Below, one piece after another: positions 54,037 to 63,956 of a DNA stretch of 64,000 nt. Both the position numbers and the translations under genes were made by a program. The stretch is from the NCBI RefSeq assembly GCF_900499075.1, contig NZ_UIHC01000004.1:62001-126000 (forward strand). Reading direction: 5' to 3'. The DNA is from Roseinatronobacter ekhonensis (GTDB taxonomy: Bacteria > Pseudomonadota > Alphaproteobacteria > Rhodobacterales > Rhodobacteraceae). The stretch's first letter is position 1. Each line of letters opens with the position of its first letter. The notes beneath the pieces are model-generated. The model was not told the DNA's origin. It worked only from the letters and a program-made list of their open reading frames with translations, and ran no database searches.

Positions 54037-56331
54037 ATGCGTATCGCATGTCTGGGCGGTGGACCGGGGGGATTGTATTTCGCGATCTCTATGAAGCTGC
54101 GCAACCCCGCGCATGAGGTTACGGTCTATGAGCGCAACCGCGCGGATGACACGTTCGGCTGGGGCGTGGTGCTCTCGGATGAAACGCTCGACAATCTTGC
54201 CTCCAATGATCCCGCCAGCGCCACGGCAATCCGCAGCCATTTCGCCTATTGGGACGACATCGCGCTGGTCAAATCGGGCACGCGAGTTGTGTCCTCGGGC
54301 CACGGGTTTTGCGGGATCGGGCGCAAGCAAATGCTACTGCTGTTGCAGGAGCGCGCGCGCGACTTGGGCGTGCGGCTGGAATTCCAGTCAGAGGTTGCCA
54401 GCGCCGAGGATCTGGCCCGCGATCACGATCTGGTCGTGGCCTGCGACGGGTTGAACTCGCGCACCCGCACGCAATTTCAGGATCATTTCCAGCCCGATAT
54501 CGACCTGCGCGAATGCCCCTTCGTGTGGCTTGGCACGCATCAGACCTTTTCGGACGCGTTCACCTTTATTTTTGAGGAAACCGAACACGGCTGGGTCTGG
54601 GCCCATGCCTACCAGTTCGACGACAGCACCGCGACATTCATTGTCGAATGTTCGCAAGCCACCTATGACGCGTTCGGGTTCGAGCATATGAGCAAGGAAG
54701 ACAGCATCGCCACTTGCGAGCGCATCTTCCGCGATCATCTGGCCGGCCACAGCCTGATGAGCAATGCAGGCCATATTCGCGGCTCTGCCTGGATACGCTT
54801 TCCGCGCGTGCTGTGCGAGCGGTGGAGCAAGGACAACATCGTGCTGCTGGGCGACGCGGCGGCGACGGCGCATTTCTCCATCGGGTCGGGCACGAAACTG
54901 GCGCTGGAATCCGCTATTGCTTTGGCCGAACTTGTTCACACGCAGCCCGATCTGCCCTCGGCCTTTGAGAAATACGAATCCGACCGGCGGCTGGAAGTGC
55001 TGCGCCTGCAATCGGCGGCGCGCAACTCGCTGGAATGGTTCGAGCAGGTAGAGCGTTACCTGCACATGGACCCGGTGCAACTGAATTACTCGCTGCTGAC
55101 GCGCAGCCAGCGGATCAGCCATGAAAACCTGCGCGCACGCGACAAGGGCTGGCTGGAAAGCGCCGAACGCTGGTTTCAGAACGGCGCGGGCGTGGCCCAG
55201 GGTGCGCCCTTGCGCGCGCCGATGTTCGCGCCATTCCAATTGCGCGACATGGCGCTGAAAAACCGCATCGTCGTGTCGCCCATGGCGCAATACAAGGCGG
55301 TGGATGGCTGTCCGAATGATTGGCACATGGTCCATTACGGCGCGCGCGCCACGGGCGGCGCGGGGCTCGTCTATACCGAAATGACCTGTATCTCGCCCGA
55401 GGGGCGGATCACGCCGGGCTGCACGGGCCTCTATGATCCCGCGCATGAAGCGGCGTGGCGGCGGATTGTCGATTTCGTCCATACCGAAAGTGACGCCAAG
55501 ATCTGCGCGCAGATCGGGCATTCGGGGCGCAAAGGGTCCACCCAGTTGGGCTGGGACCAGATGGACGCGCCCTTGGCGGATGGCAACTGGCCGGTGATGA
55601 GCGCATCCCCGATTCCGTGGGCCGATCCCAACCAGATACCGCAGGAAATGACCCGCGCCGACATGGACAGCGTGCGCGATCAATTCGTGGCCGCCGCGCA
55701 AATGGCGGCGCGGGCGGGCTTTGACATGCTGGAACTGCACGCCGCGCATGGCTACCTTTTGTCCAGCTTTCTGTCGCCGGTGTCGAACATTCGCACGGAC
55801 CACTTTGGCGGCAGTCTGGAAAACCGCCTGCGCTACCCGCTGGACGTGTTGCAAGCCCTGCGCGCGGCATGGCCCGAAGACAGGCCGCTATCTGTGCGGA
55901 TTTCGGCCACCGATTGGGTGGGCGGTGACGGTGTGACCCCGGATGATGCCGTGGCGATTTCCCGTGCCTTTCACGCCGCAGGGGCCGACCTGATCGATGT
56001 GTCGGCGGGTCAGACCACGCCCAAGGCGAAGCCTGTCTATGGCCGCATGTTCCAGACGCCGTTTTCCGACCGTATCCGCAACGAGGGGCATGTGGCGACC
56101 ATGGCCGTGGGCAATATTTACGAGGCCGATCACGCCAATTCCATCCTGCTGGCAGGCCGCGCCGATCTGGTCGCCGTGGGCCGCCCGCATCTGGCCAACC
56201 CGGCTTGGACCTTGCATGAGGCCGCGCGCATTGGCGACCGCGCCGCTCCTGACTGGCCCTTGCCTTATCTGGCCGGGCGCGACCAGATGTGGCGGCTTGC
56301 TGACAAGGACGCAGAGGTGCTGCGCGCATGA
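54037..56331 (+). CDS. abmA: 2-aminobenzoyl-CoA monooxygenase/reductase (fused)
   Basis: A two-domain flavoenzyme of 764 residues. Residues 1-380 are an FAD monooxygenase ([18 protein letters not shown], then [25 protein letters not shown]); residues about 390-764 are an old-yellow-enzyme reductase ([63 protein letters not shown]). This fusion is known from Azoarcus evansii, where it hydroxylates and reduces 2-aminobenzoyl-CoA to a non-aromatic product; databases often call it salicylyl-CoA 5-hydroxylase. The ligase and dioxygenase downstream favour the aminobenzoyl-CoA role. AAAGGGGG precedes the ATG. The next gene overlaps its stop. Confidence 0.9.
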   Translation: MRIACLGGGPGGLYFAISMKLRNPAHEVTVYERNRADDTFGWGVVLSDETLDNLASNDPASATAIRSHFAYWDDIALVKSGTRVVSSGHGFCGIGRKQMLLLLQERARDLGVRLEFQSEVASAEDLARDHDLVVACDGLNSRTRTQFQDHFQPDIDLRECPFVWLGTHQTFSDAFTFIFEETEHGWVWAHAYQFDDSTATFIVECSQATYDAFGFEHMSKEDSIATCERIFRDHLAGHSLMSNAGHIRGSAWIRFPRVLCERWSKDNIVLLGDAAATAHFSIGSGTKLALESAIALAELVHTQPDLPSAFEKYESDRRLEVLRLQSAARNSLEWFEQVERYLHMDPVQLNYSLLTRSQRISHENLRARDKGWLESAERWFQNGAGVAQGAPLRAPMFAPFQLRDMALKNRIVVSPMAQYKAVDGCPNDWHMVHYGARATGGAGLVYTEMTCISPEGRITPGCTGLYDPAHEAAWRRIVDFVHTESDAKICAQIGHSGRKGSTQLGWDQMDAPLADGNWPVMSASPIPWADPNQIPQEMTRADMDSVRDQFVAAAQMAARAGFDMLELHAAHGYLLSSFLSPVSNIRTDHFGGSLENRLRYPLDVLQALRAAWPEDRPLSVRISATDWVGGDGVTPDDAVAISRAFHAAGADLIDVSAGQTTPKAKPVYGRMFQTPFSDRIRNEGHVATMAVGNIYEADHANSILLAGRADLVAVGRPHLANPAWTLHEAARIGDRAAPDWPLPYLAGRDQMWRLADKDAEVLRA

Positions 56332-57086
56332 GTGTTACGGGCCGTCATATCGTTGTCACCGGCGGCGGCACAGGCGTCGGGCGCGCGCTGGCGCTGGGGT
56401 TTGCGCATGCAGGCGCGCGTGTCACGATCATGGGCCGCCGCGAAGCGCCGTTGCGCGAGGTGGCCAAGCAGCACCGCGAAATCGGCTATGCGCTATGTGA
56501 TGTGACCGACCCGCAGGCCGTGCAAGCCGCGTTCGCGCAGGCGCGCGGGCTGAACGGGCCGGTTGCGGTTGCTGTTGCAAATGCAGGTGCGGCCGATAGC
56601 GTGCCATTCGCGCGCATCACGCCTGCGCATCTGTCCGACATGCTGGCGGTAAACTTGGGCGGTGTTGTCAACACATGGCAGGCGGCGCTACCTGCCATGA
56701 AGGCCGAAGGCTGGGGGCGGCTGATCGCCATCGCCTCTACCGCCGGGCTGAAAGGGTATCCCTATGTTGCAGCCTATAGCGCGGCGAAGCATGGCGTTAT
56801 CGGCCTGACGCGGTCGCTTGCGTTGGAGCTTGGCACAAGCGGTATCACCGCGAACGCAATCTGCCCCGGCTTTATGGAGACGCCGCTTTTAGAGCAATCC
56901 ATCGCCAAGATCGTGGATAAAACCGGCTTGAGCGATGATGCGGCCCGCGCCAGCCTGATCGCGGGCAACCCGCAAGGGCGCTTCATCCAGCCCGATGAGG
57001 TGGCGGGGGCGGCGCTTTGGCTATGCTCTAACGCTGCCGCATCGGTCAATGGCCACGCCCTCAGCCTGTCCGGGGGAGAGATATGA
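56328..57086 (+). CDS. SDR-family dehydrogenase of aminobenzoyl-CoA operon
   Basis: A short-chain dehydrogenase of 252 residues. It has [20 protein letters not shown] for NAD(P) binding, [16 protein letters not shown], catalytic [20 protein letters not shown] (Ser-Tyr-Lys) and a C-terminal [19 protein letters not shown]. It would oxidise a hydroxyacyl-CoA intermediate or a related alcohol in the ring-degradation sequence. The start overlaps the preceding stop (ATGA) and its stop overlaps the MarR gene. The substrate is inferred from context only. Confidence 0.9.
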   Translation: MSVTGRHIVVTGGGTGVGRALALGFAHAGARVTIMGRREAPLREVAKQHREIGYALCDVTDPQAVQAAFAQARGLNGPVAVAVANAGAADSVPFARITPAHLSDMLAVNLGGVVNTWQAALPAMKAEGWGRLIAIASTAGLKGYPYVAAYSAAKHGVIGLTRSLALELGTSGITANAICPGFMETPLLEQSIAKIVDKTGLSDDAARASLIAGNPQGRFIQPDEVAGAALWLCSNAAASVNGHALSLSGGEI

Positions 57087-57556
57087 GCCAGACCAACCCC
57101 AACGCACCCGCCGCGCCCCTGTCCAAGGACCGTTTGCGTCTGTGGCTGCGGTTGTTGAAAGTGACCAGCCATGTCGAGGCTGACTTGCGCCGCCGCCTGC
57201 GCGCGGAACACGCGACCACCCTGCCGCGCTTTGACGTGATGGCAGCGCTCGCGCGCCACCCCAAGGGGCTGCGGATGAGCGAATTGTCCGATTTCCTGCG
57301 CGTGTCGAATGGCAATGTCACCGGCATCGTCGACAGACTGACCGAAGAGGGGCTGGCGCTGCGTGTGGCCGTCGAGGGCGACCGCCGCGCCCAGCTTGCC
57401 CGTCTGACCCCGGCAGGAGAGGCCGCCTTTGCCGAGCTTGCCGCCGCGCATGAGGCTTGGGTGAACGACCTTCTGGCCGCGCTGGACGGCCCGATGATCG
57501 AACAGGCGTTTGACCTACTGACCCGCATCGAATCGCACGAAAAGGACCGCATATGA
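57083..57556 (+). CDS. MarR-family regulator of the operon
   Basis: A winged-helix regulator of 157 residues: [98 protein letters not shown] covers the dimer helix, the recognition helix and the wing with the conserved DRRAQ. MarR proteins in aryl-CoA operons typically repress until an aryl-CoA binds. It lies inside the operon, overlapping both neighbours by four bases, and probably binds the TTCAAG/CTTGAA site at 53956-53981. Confidence 0.92.
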   Translation: MSQTNPNAPAAPLSKDRLRLWLRLLKVTSHVEADLRRRLRAEHATTLPRFDVMAALARHPKGLRMSELSDFLRVSNGNVTGIVDRLTEEGLALRVAVEGDRRAQLARLTPAGEAAFAELAAAHEAWVNDLLAALDGPMIEQAFDLLTRIESHEKDRI

Positions 57557-58347
57557 CATCCGCGCCCCAGCATTTCTTGTGCGAACAGGCAGACGGCATC
57601 GCCCGCCTGCGCCTGAACCGCCCCGACCGCAAGAACCCGCTGACCTTTGACAGCTATGCCGAGTTGCGCGACTGGTTCCGCGACTTGCCCTACCGTGATG
57701 ATGTGCATGCCGTGGTGATCCTGCCCAATGGCGGGAATTTCAGTTCCGGCGGCGATGTCCATGACATTATCGGTCCGCTGACCCGCATGGGGATGAAAGA
57801 CCTGCTGGCCTTTACGCGCATGACCGGCGATCTGGTGAAGGCCATGCTGGGCTGCCAAAAACCCATTATCGCGGGCGTCGATGGGGTCTGCGCAGGCGCG
57901 GGCGCGATCATGGCCATGGCCAGCGATCTGCGCATCTGCACGCCTGCCGCCAAGGTGGCGTTCCTGTTCAACCGCGTCGGGCTGGCGGGCTGCGATATGG
58001 GCGCTTGCGCCATTCTGCCGCGATTGATCGGGCAAGGGCGTGCCGCTGAACTGCTGTATCTGGGCCGGTCCATGTCTGCCGAAGAAGGGCTGAACTGGGG
58101 CTTTTTCAACAAGTTGAGCGTCGATCTTGACGCTGATTGCCTGGATTGGGCCGCGCGAATTGCCAGCGGTCCCACCTTCGCCAATGCCATGACCAAAACC
58201 ATGCTTGCGCAGGAATGGTCGATGTCTTTGGAGCAAGCGATTGAAGCCGAGGCGCAGGCGCAGGCGATCTGCATGCAGGGCAATGATTTCGCCCGCGCCT
58301 ATGAGGCCTTCGCCGCCAAGCGCAAACCGGTGTTCGAGGGGGATTGA
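57553..58347 (+). CDS. Enoyl-CoA hydratase/isomerase family protein
   Basis: A crotonase-fold protein of 264 residues with [23 protein letters not shown] at the front, the oxyanion-hole segment [16 protein letters not shown] and [30 protein letters not shown], and [18 protein letters not shown]. It would hydrate or open a cyclic enoyl-CoA after dearomatisation. Start and stop overlap the neighbouring genes. Its precise substrate cannot be told from the sequence. Confidence 0.92.
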   Translation: MTSAPQHFLCEQADGIARLRLNRPDRKNPLTFDSYAELRDWFRDLPYRDDVHAVVILPNGGNFSSGGDVHDIIGPLTRMGMKDLLAFTRMTGDLVKAMLGCQKPIIAGVDGVCAGAGAIMAMASDLRICTPAAKVAFLFNRVGLAGCDMGACAILPRLIGQGRAAELLYLGRSMSAEEGLNWGFFNKLSVDLDADCLDWAARIASGPTFANAMTKTMLAQEWSMSLEQAIEAEAQAQAICMQGNDFARAYEAFAAKRKPVFEGD

Positions 58348-59498
58348 TGGCGGATCAAACCTTCCTGGAATGGCCCTTTTTCGAGCCGCGCCACCGCGAA
58401 CTGGCCGCGCGGTTGGAGGAATGGGCGGCCGAAGTGCTGGCGGACATTGACCACGCCGACACCGACGCCGCGTGTCGCGCGCTTGTGACAGCGTTGGGGC
58501 AGGCCGGCTGGTTGCAGCACAGCGCGGCAGCGGATGGCATGCTGGACGTGCGCGCCCTGTGCCTGACGCGCGAGATATTGGCGCGTCATGACGGGCTTGC
58601 CGATTTCGCCTTTGCCATGCAGGGGCTTGGCACCGGGGCGATCTCGCTATTTGGGTCCGAAGCGCAGAAAGCAGAATGGCTACCGCGCACGCGGTCGGGC
58701 GAGGCGATTGCGGCCTTTGCTCTGACAGAGCCGGGGTCGGGGTCGGACGTGGCCAATTCCACGCTGTCAGCCACCCGCGACGGCGAGGATTACATCTTGA
58801 ATGGCGAGAAGACGTGGATATCCAACGGTGGAATCGCGGATGTCTACACGCTTTTCGCCCGCACGGGGGAAGCACCGGGTTCGCGCGGCCTGTCAGCCTT
58901 TATCGTGACACCCGACGCGGCGGGGTTCAGCGTGGCCGAACGGTTGGACACTATCGCTCCGCACCCATTGGCGACCCTGCGGTTCAGCGATTGCCGCGTG
59001 CCAGCCAGCGCCATGATCGGCGCGCCGGGGCAGGGGTTCAAGATTGCCATGTCGGTGCTGGACGTGTTCCGCGCCACGGTGGCAGCGGCGGCCTTGGGCT
59101 TTGCCCGCCGGGCGCTGGACGAGGCTTTGAGCCGCGTCACCACCCGTCATGTGCAAGGTGCGCCGCTGATCGATCTGCAAATGGTGCAGGGTCATATTGC
59201 CGATATGGCGCTGGAGGTGGACGCATCAGCGCTTCTGACCTACCGCGCGGCATGGACCAAGGATATGGGCGCGCCGCGTGTCACGCGCGAGGCGGCGATG
59301 GCCAAGCTATACGCAACCGAATCCGCGCAAAACGTCATCGACCGCGCCGTGCAACTGCATGGCGGCGACGGGGTGCGCAGTGGGCAGGTGGTGGAACGGC
59401 TGTATCGTGAAATCCGAGCGCTGCGCATCTATGAGGGCGCAAGCGACGTGCAGCGCGTGATTATTGCCCGCCAAGCGGTGGAGCGGCATCATGGCTGA
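58347..59498 (+). CDS. Acyl-CoA dehydrogenase of the operon
   Basis: An FAD acyl-CoA dehydrogenase of 383 residues: [59 protein letters not shown] and the catalytic-Glu segment [18 protein letters not shown]. It would insert a double bond in an acyl-CoA intermediate of the ring-degradation sequence. The ATG at 58347 shares its A with the preceding stop (TGATG). A TTG at 58344 is in frame but unnecessary. Its stop lies inside the start of kynA. Confidence 0.93.
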   Translation: MADQTFLEWPFFEPRHRELAARLEEWAAEVLADIDHADTDAACRALVTALGQAGWLQHSAAADGMLDVRALCLTREILARHDGLADFAFAMQGLGTGAISLFGSEAQKAEWLPRTRSGEAIAAFALTEPGSGSDVANSTLSATRDGEDYILNGEKTWISNGGIADVYTLFARTGEAPGSRGLSAFIVTPDAAGFSVAERLDTIAPHPLATLRFSDCRVPASAMIGAPGQGFKIAMSVLDVFRATVAAAALGFARRALDEALSRVTTRHVQGAPLIDLQMVQGHIADMALEVDASALLTYRAAWTKDMGAPRVTREAAMAKLYATESAQNVIDRAVQLHGGDGVRSGQVVERLYREIRALRIYEGASDVQRVIIARQAVERHHG

Positions 59499-60324
59499 CC
59501 CTTACGACCCGGCCCGTGAAGGGGCACAAATGGGCTTTGACGGGCGCATGTCCTATGCCGATTATCTAGGGCTGGACCGCGTTCTGAGTGCGCAGGCCCC
59601 GATTTCAGACGCGCATGATGAAATGCTGTTCATCATCCAGCACCAGACATCCGAATTGTGGATGAAGCTGATGCTGGCCGAACTGGCCGCCGCGCGCGCC
59701 GAATTGGCCGCAGACCGGCTGGCCCCCGCGCTGAAACTGTTGGCGCGGGTGGCGCGGATAATGGAGCAGTTGAATTCCGCATGGGATGTGCTGCGCACCA
59801 TGACGCCGTCGGATTACACCACGTTCCGGGAAAAACTGGGGCAATCGAGCGGGTTCCAATCCTGGCAATACCGGATGATCGAATACCGGCTTGGCAACCG
59901 CAACCCGGCGATGATGCGCCCGCACGCGCATGTGCCAGCTGTGCATGCGGCGTTGCAAGCGGAACTGGCGCAGCCCTGTCTGTATCAGACGGTGCTGGGG
60001 GTTGCGGTGCGGATGGGTCATGACCTGCCCGACACGGCGCTGGCGCCACGCCAGACGCCCGCGCCAAGCCTACCCGAGGTGCAGGCGCTTTGGGCCAAGG
60101 TTTACCGTGACCCGGCTGCGCATTGGGCGCTTTACGAGTTGGCCGAGAAACTGGTCGATCTGGAAGACTACTTCCGCAGTTGGCGGTTCAACCATGTCAC
60201 CACGGTCGAACGGGTCATCGGGCTGAAGCACGGCACCGGCGGCACGGGCGGCACCAGCTACCTGAAGCGGATGCTGGACGTGGTGCTGTTTCCCGAATTG
60301 TGGACTGTGAGGACAGAGCTATGA
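59491..60324 (+). CDS. kynA: Tryptophan 2,3-dioxygenase
   Basis: A heme dioxygenase of 277 residues opening the indole ring of L-tryptophan to N-formylkynurenine. It has [17 protein letters not shown] with the active-site His, [52 protein letters not shown] with the likely axial heme His, and [12 protein letters not shown] at the C-terminus. It overlaps the preceding gene by eight bases and the next by four. It supplies the kynurenine route to anthranilate, but formamidase and kynureninase are not visible here. Confidence 0.95.
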   Translation: MADPYDPAREGAQMGFDGRMSYADYLGLDRVLSAQAPISDAHDEMLFIIQHQTSELWMKLMLAELAAARAELAADRLAPALKLLARVARIMEQLNSAWDVLRTMTPSDYTTFREKLGQSSGFQSWQYRMIEYRLGNRNPAMMRPHAHVPAVHAALQAELAQPCLYQTVLGVAVRMGHDLPDTALAPRQTPAPSLPEVQALWAKVYRDPAAHWALYELAEKLVDLEDYFRSWRFNHVTTVERVIGLKHGTGGTGGTSYLKRMLDVVLFPELWTVRTEL

Positions 60325-61952
60325 TTGATCTGCGCCCATCTGCCCATCTGGACAGTTTTACCCGCGATGCGCTGCCGCCCCATGCGGACTGGCCGGAATT
60401 GCTTTTGGACGGGTTCGACTACCCCGACCGGCTGAATGCCGCTGTCGAGCTGACCGATGCCATGGTCGCGCGTGGGTTTGGCGATCATACCGCGCTTGTC
60501 GGCAACGGACGCCAGCGCACCTACAAAGAGTTGACCGACTGGACCAACCGCCTTGCGCATGTGCTGGTGGATGATCTGGGCGTGAAGCCCGGTAATCGTG
60601 TGCTGATCCGGTCCGCCAACAACCCCGCCATGGTCGCCTGCTGGCTGGCCGCGACCAAGGCGGGCGCGGTTGTGGTGAACACCATGCCGATGCTGCGCGC
60701 AGGGGAATTGGCAAAATATGTCGACAAGGCCGAGATTGAATTCGCGCTGTGCGACACGCGGTTGATGGATGAAATGACCGCCTGCGCGCATGACAGCCGG
60801 TTTCTGAAAACCGTGGTGGGGTTTGACGGCACCTCGAACCACGATGCGGACCTCGACCGCATGGCGCTGGAAAAACCCGTGCGCTTTGCCGCCGTGCAGA
60901 CCGCCCAAGACGATGTGGCGCTGCTGGGGTTTACATCGGGATCGACCGGAGAGCCCAAGGCCACGATGCATTTTCACCGCGATATCCTGATTATCGCCGA
61001 CGCCTATGCGCAAGAGGTGTTGCAGGTCACGCCAGAGGATATCTTTGTCGGATCGCCGCCCTTGGCGTTCACTTTCGGGCTGGGCGGCCTTGCGGTGTTC
61101 CCGCTGCGGTTTGGGGCATCGGCGGTGCTGTTGGAAAACGCGTCACCCCCGAACCTGATAGAGATCATTGCCCGCTACCGCGCCACGATCTGCTTTACCG
61201 CGCCGACCGCCTACCGCGTCATGCTGCAGGCGATGGCCGAAGGGGCGGACCTGTCCAGCCTGCGCATTGCGGTGTCGGCGGGCGAAACGCTGCCCGCGCC
61301 GGTCTATGACGACTGGCTGCGCGCCACCGGCAAGCCGATGCTGGACGGGATCGGCGCCACTGAAATGCTGCATATCTTCCTGTCCAACCGACTGGACGAC
61401 CACCGCCCCGCCTGCACCGGAAAGCCCGTGGGCGGTTATGAGGCCCGCGTTGTCGATGACACGGGCGCGCCCGCGCCCCCCGGCACGATGGGGCGGCTGG
61501 CGGTGCGCGGCCCGACCGGGTGCCGTTATCTGAACGACACGCGGCAAGCCAACTATGTGCAGGATGGCTGGAACATTACCGGCGATACTTTCGTGATGGA
61601 CGAGGACGGCTATTTCCATTTCGCCGCCCGCAATGATGATATCATCCTGTCGGCAGGCTATAACATTGCGGGGCCAGAGGTAGAGGCTGCGCTGCTGGCC
61701 CATGCCGCCGTGGCCGAATGCGCCGTCATCAGCGCGCCCGACCCCGAGCGCGGCGCGGTGGTCGAAGCGCATGTCGTGCTGTCTGACGGCCAAACCCCCG
61801 GCCCCGACATGGCCCGCGCGCTGCAAGAGCATGTCAAGGCCACCATCGCGCCGTTCAAATATCCGCGCAGCGTTGTGTTTGCAGACAGCCTGCCGAAAAC
61901 TCCAACAGGCAAAATTCAACGGTTTCGAATTCAAAGCAAAGGCCTAGAGTGA
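60321..61952 (+). CDS. abmG: 2-aminobenzoate-CoA ligase (benzoate-CoA ligase family)
   Basis: An ANL-family ligase of 543 residues. The P-loop is LLGFTSGSTGEPKATMHFHRD, followed by DGIGATEMLHIFLSN, YVQDGWNITGDTFVMDEDGYFHF and the C-terminal lysine segment LPKTPTGKIQRFR. HFHRD after the P-loop and the family pattern fit benzoate- and 2-aminobenzoate-CoA ligases; the dioxygenase and monooxygenase/reductase around it favour anthranilate as substrate. Its start overlaps the kynA stop (ATGA). Benzoate or a related aryl acid is the alternative. Confidence 0.88.
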   Translation: MIDLRPSAHLDSFTRDALPPHADWPELLLDGFDYPDRLNAAVELTDAMVARGFGDHTALVGNGRQRTYKELTDWTNRLAHVLVDDLGVKPGNRVLIRSANNPAMVACWLAATKAGAVVVNTMPMLRAGELAKYVDKAEIEFALCDTRLMDEMTACAHDSRFLKTVVGFDGTSNHDADLDRMALEKPVRFAAVQTAQDDVALLGFTSGSTGEPKATMHFHRDILIIADAYAQEVLQVTPEDIFVGSPPLAFTFGLGGLAVFPLRFGASAVLLENASPPNLIEIIARYRATICFTAPTAYRVMLQAMAEGADLSSLRIAVSAGETLPAPVYDDWLRATGKPMLDGIGATEMLHIFLSNRLDDHRPACTGKPVGGYEARVVDDTGAPAPPGTMGRLAVRGPTGCRYLNDTRQANYVQDGWNITGDTFVMDEDGYFHFAARNDDIILSAGYNIAGPEVEAALLAHAAVAECAVISAPDPERGAVVEAHVVLSDGQTPGPDMARALQEHVKATIAPFKYPRSVVFADSLPKTPTGKIQRFRIQSKGLE

Positions 61953-61992
61953 TCTGAAACACGCGCAAGAACCGCAACCAAAGGAGAAGACG

Positions 61993-62454
61993 ATGACACA
62001 AGCAGTAGGCGTAACCCCGGCAGATGACGCTCTGGACGGCGTGGTCTGGGATGTTCTTGGACAAACTTACAAGCCGAAGATTTACACCGATGCGGTGATG
62101 ATGTGGCACGCGCATATCCCGCCCGAAAAATTCGTGCCTCCGCATGTGCACCCGACGCAGGACGAGTGGATCTATGTGTTGACGGGCACCTTGGAGGTGG
62201 ATACCGGCTTTGAAACCGGCACGCCAACGTCCAAGTCGGCGGGACCGGGCGACTTGATCCGCATGCCGCGCGGGGTGGCGCATGGTTACGCCAACCGCTC
62301 TGGCACAGAGGCGACCTGCGTGTTCGGCGTGGCCCCTGCGCGCAAATTGTATGATCTGTTTTGCGCACTCGACGGGCAGACCGACCCGGCCGAACTGGTG
62401 CGCCTGTCGGCCCTGCACGAGGTCGATTTCTTGCCACCACCGGAAGACGCATGA
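61993..62454 (+). CDS. Cupin-domain protein of aminobenzoyl-CoA operon
   Basis: A single-domain cupin of 153 residues. Metal-binding motif 1 is PPHVHPTQDEWIYVLTGTLEV and motif 2 is GDLIRMPRGVAHGYANRSG, so two or three His plus a Glu can bind a metal. The C-terminal 40 residues (KLYDLFCALDGQTDPAELVRLSALHEVDFLPP) resemble cupins of catabolic operons. It could be a small dioxygenase, hydrolase or isomerase acting late in the pathway, or a binding protein. AAAGGAGAAG precedes the ATG; 40 bases separate it from the ligase gene, the only real gap in the operon. Confidence 0.88.
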   Translation: MTQAVGVTPADDALDGVVWDVLGQTYKPKIYTDAVMMWHAHIPPEKFVPPHVHPTQDEWIYVLTGTLEVDTGFETGTPTSKSAGPGDLIRMPRGVAHGYANRSGTEATCVFGVAPARKLYDLFCALDGQTDPAELVRLSALHEVDFLPPPEDA

Positions 62455-63956
62455 GCGGGGGCGCGGCCATGGTGCATCGCAAGACAGTCGCGGTTATCGG
62501 GGGCGGGGTCTCTGGCCTCGCCGCCGCCAAGGCATTCGATGAACGCGGTCACAGGGTGATCGGGTTCGAACGCAGCCATGATTTCGGGGGCGTCTGGGAA
62601 TTGTCGCGCAGCTACCCGGATGTGCAGACGCAATCGCCCAAGGACTTGTACCGCTTTACCGACCATCCGATGCCGGCGGATTTTCCAGAATGGCCCAAAG
62701 GGCCGCAGGTGCATGCCTATCTGCATGGCTACGCCGCCAAGCACCGGCTTGGCCGCCTGTTCCAGTTGAACACTTCAATCACCGCCATGGACCGTCGCAC
62801 CGATGGCAAACCGGGCTGGACATTGACCATCGAAGAGGCCGGGCGCACGCGCCAGCAGGATTTCGACTTTGTCGCCGTGTGCACCGGCCAGTTTTCCGAA
62901 AAAAATGTCATCAGCCATCCCGGTCAGGACGCGTTCATTGCGCGGGGCGGGCAGGTGATGCACAGCTCGGATTATACCGACCCCACGCTGGCGCGTGGCA
63001 AGCGCGTTGTGGTGCTGGGTGGGTCGAAATCGGCCACCGACATTGCGGTCAATGCCGCCAAGAACGGGGCCGCGCAGGTCACGATGGTGTATCGCGAAAA
63101 CGTCTGGCGCGTGCCGTATTTCGTGGGCGGCATCAATTTCAAACACCTGCTGTATATGCGCGCGCAGGAAATGCAGTTCAATTCCTGGGGGCGCAGCCCG
63201 GCACAAAAGACCATGGCCGCGCTCACAAAACCGCTGGTCTGGGCCAATTTCCGCGGGTTGGAGACGCTTTTGAAACTGCAATTGGGCCTGAAGAAATGGG
63301 ACATGGTGCCCGACACACCGATTGAAAAGGCGGCATCTTGCAGTCTGCCCATCGTTACACCGGGGCTATTCGAGAGCTTCCGCGATGGGTCCGTCAAACC
63401 GGTCCGAGGCACGATCGACCGCTACGAGGGCGACGACGCGGTGCTGTCCACCGGCGACCGGGTCGGCTGCGACATCGTGGTGCTGGCGGTCGGCTGGAAG
63501 TTGGGTGTGCCCTTCCTGAACAGCGACGCCCGTGCCAAGCTGATCGAGCCGGACGGGCAGTATCGCGTCTATCGTCTTGCGGTCAATCCGGACCTGCCCG
63601 ATATGGGCTTTGTCGGGTTCAATTCCAGCTTCTGCACGGTGCTGTCGGCGGAAATGATCGCCAACTGGCTGGTGCGCTATGCCGACGGACAACTGGCGCG
63701 GCAACCGACCGCCGCCGAGATGAATGCCAATATCGACGCGATGCTGCGCTGGCGACGCAAAGAACGCCCGGCGGCGCAGGTCTATGGCGGGCTGTGTTCC
63801 GCGCCATTTCACTTTAAGCACTTCGACGAAGTGTTGGAAGATGTCGGCGCGCGGGTTCGCAAGAAGGGCAACCCGCTGTCAGAGACCTTTCGCTACCCCG
63901 ATGCCAGTGCTTATGGCCAATACTTGGCGTCCGCGCCGCAATACATGGCGCAATAG
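62451..63956 (+). CDS. Flavin-containing monooxygenase (class B type)
   Basis: A flavoprotein of 501 residues with two Rossmann sites: KTVAVIGGGVSGLAAAKAFDERGH for FAD and KRVVVLGGSKSATDIAVNAAKNGA for NADPH. Between them VCTGQFSEKNVISHPGQDAF is a degenerate form of the FMO/Baeyer-Villiger fingerprint, keeping the Phe and His but not the exact spacing. It would insert oxygen at N, S or a ketone carbon. It overlaps the cupin stop (ATGA), so it belongs to the operon. A second ATG at 62469 is possible. The substrate is unknown; a cyclic keto intermediate is one option. Confidence 0.88.
   Translation: MSGGAAMVHRKTVAVIGGGVSGLAAAKAFDERGHRVIGFERSHDFGGVWELSRSYPDVQTQSPKDLYRFTDHPMPADFPEWPKGPQVHAYLHGYAAKHRLGRLFQLNTSITAMDRRTDGKPGWTLTIEEAGRTRQQDFDFVAVCTGQFSEKNVISHPGQDAFIARGGQVMHSSDYTDPTLARGKRVVVLGGSKSATDIAVNAAKNGAAQVTMVYRENVWRVPYFVGGINFKHLLYMRAQEMQFNSWGRSPAQKTMAALTKPLVWANFRGLETLLKLQLGLKKWDMVPDTPIEKAASCSLPIVTPGLFESFRDGSVKPVRGTIDRYEGDDAVLSTGDRVGCDIVVLAVGWKLGVPFLNSDARAKLIEPDGQYRVYRLAVNPDLPDMGFVGFNSSFCTVLSAEMIANWLVRYADGQLARQPTAAEMNANIDAMLRWRRKERPAAQVYGGLCSAPFHFKHFDEVLEDVGARVRKKGNPLSETFRYPDASAYGQYLASAPQYMAQ

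Noticed and set aside
54388-55854. Open frame of 488 codons on the minus strand
   Set aside because: Antisense to the monooxygenase/reductase gene; composition and lack of motifs mark it as a shadow.
57061-58875. Open frame of 604 codons on the minus strand
   Set aside because: Antisense to the MarR, hydratase and dehydrogenase genes, with no recognisable domain.
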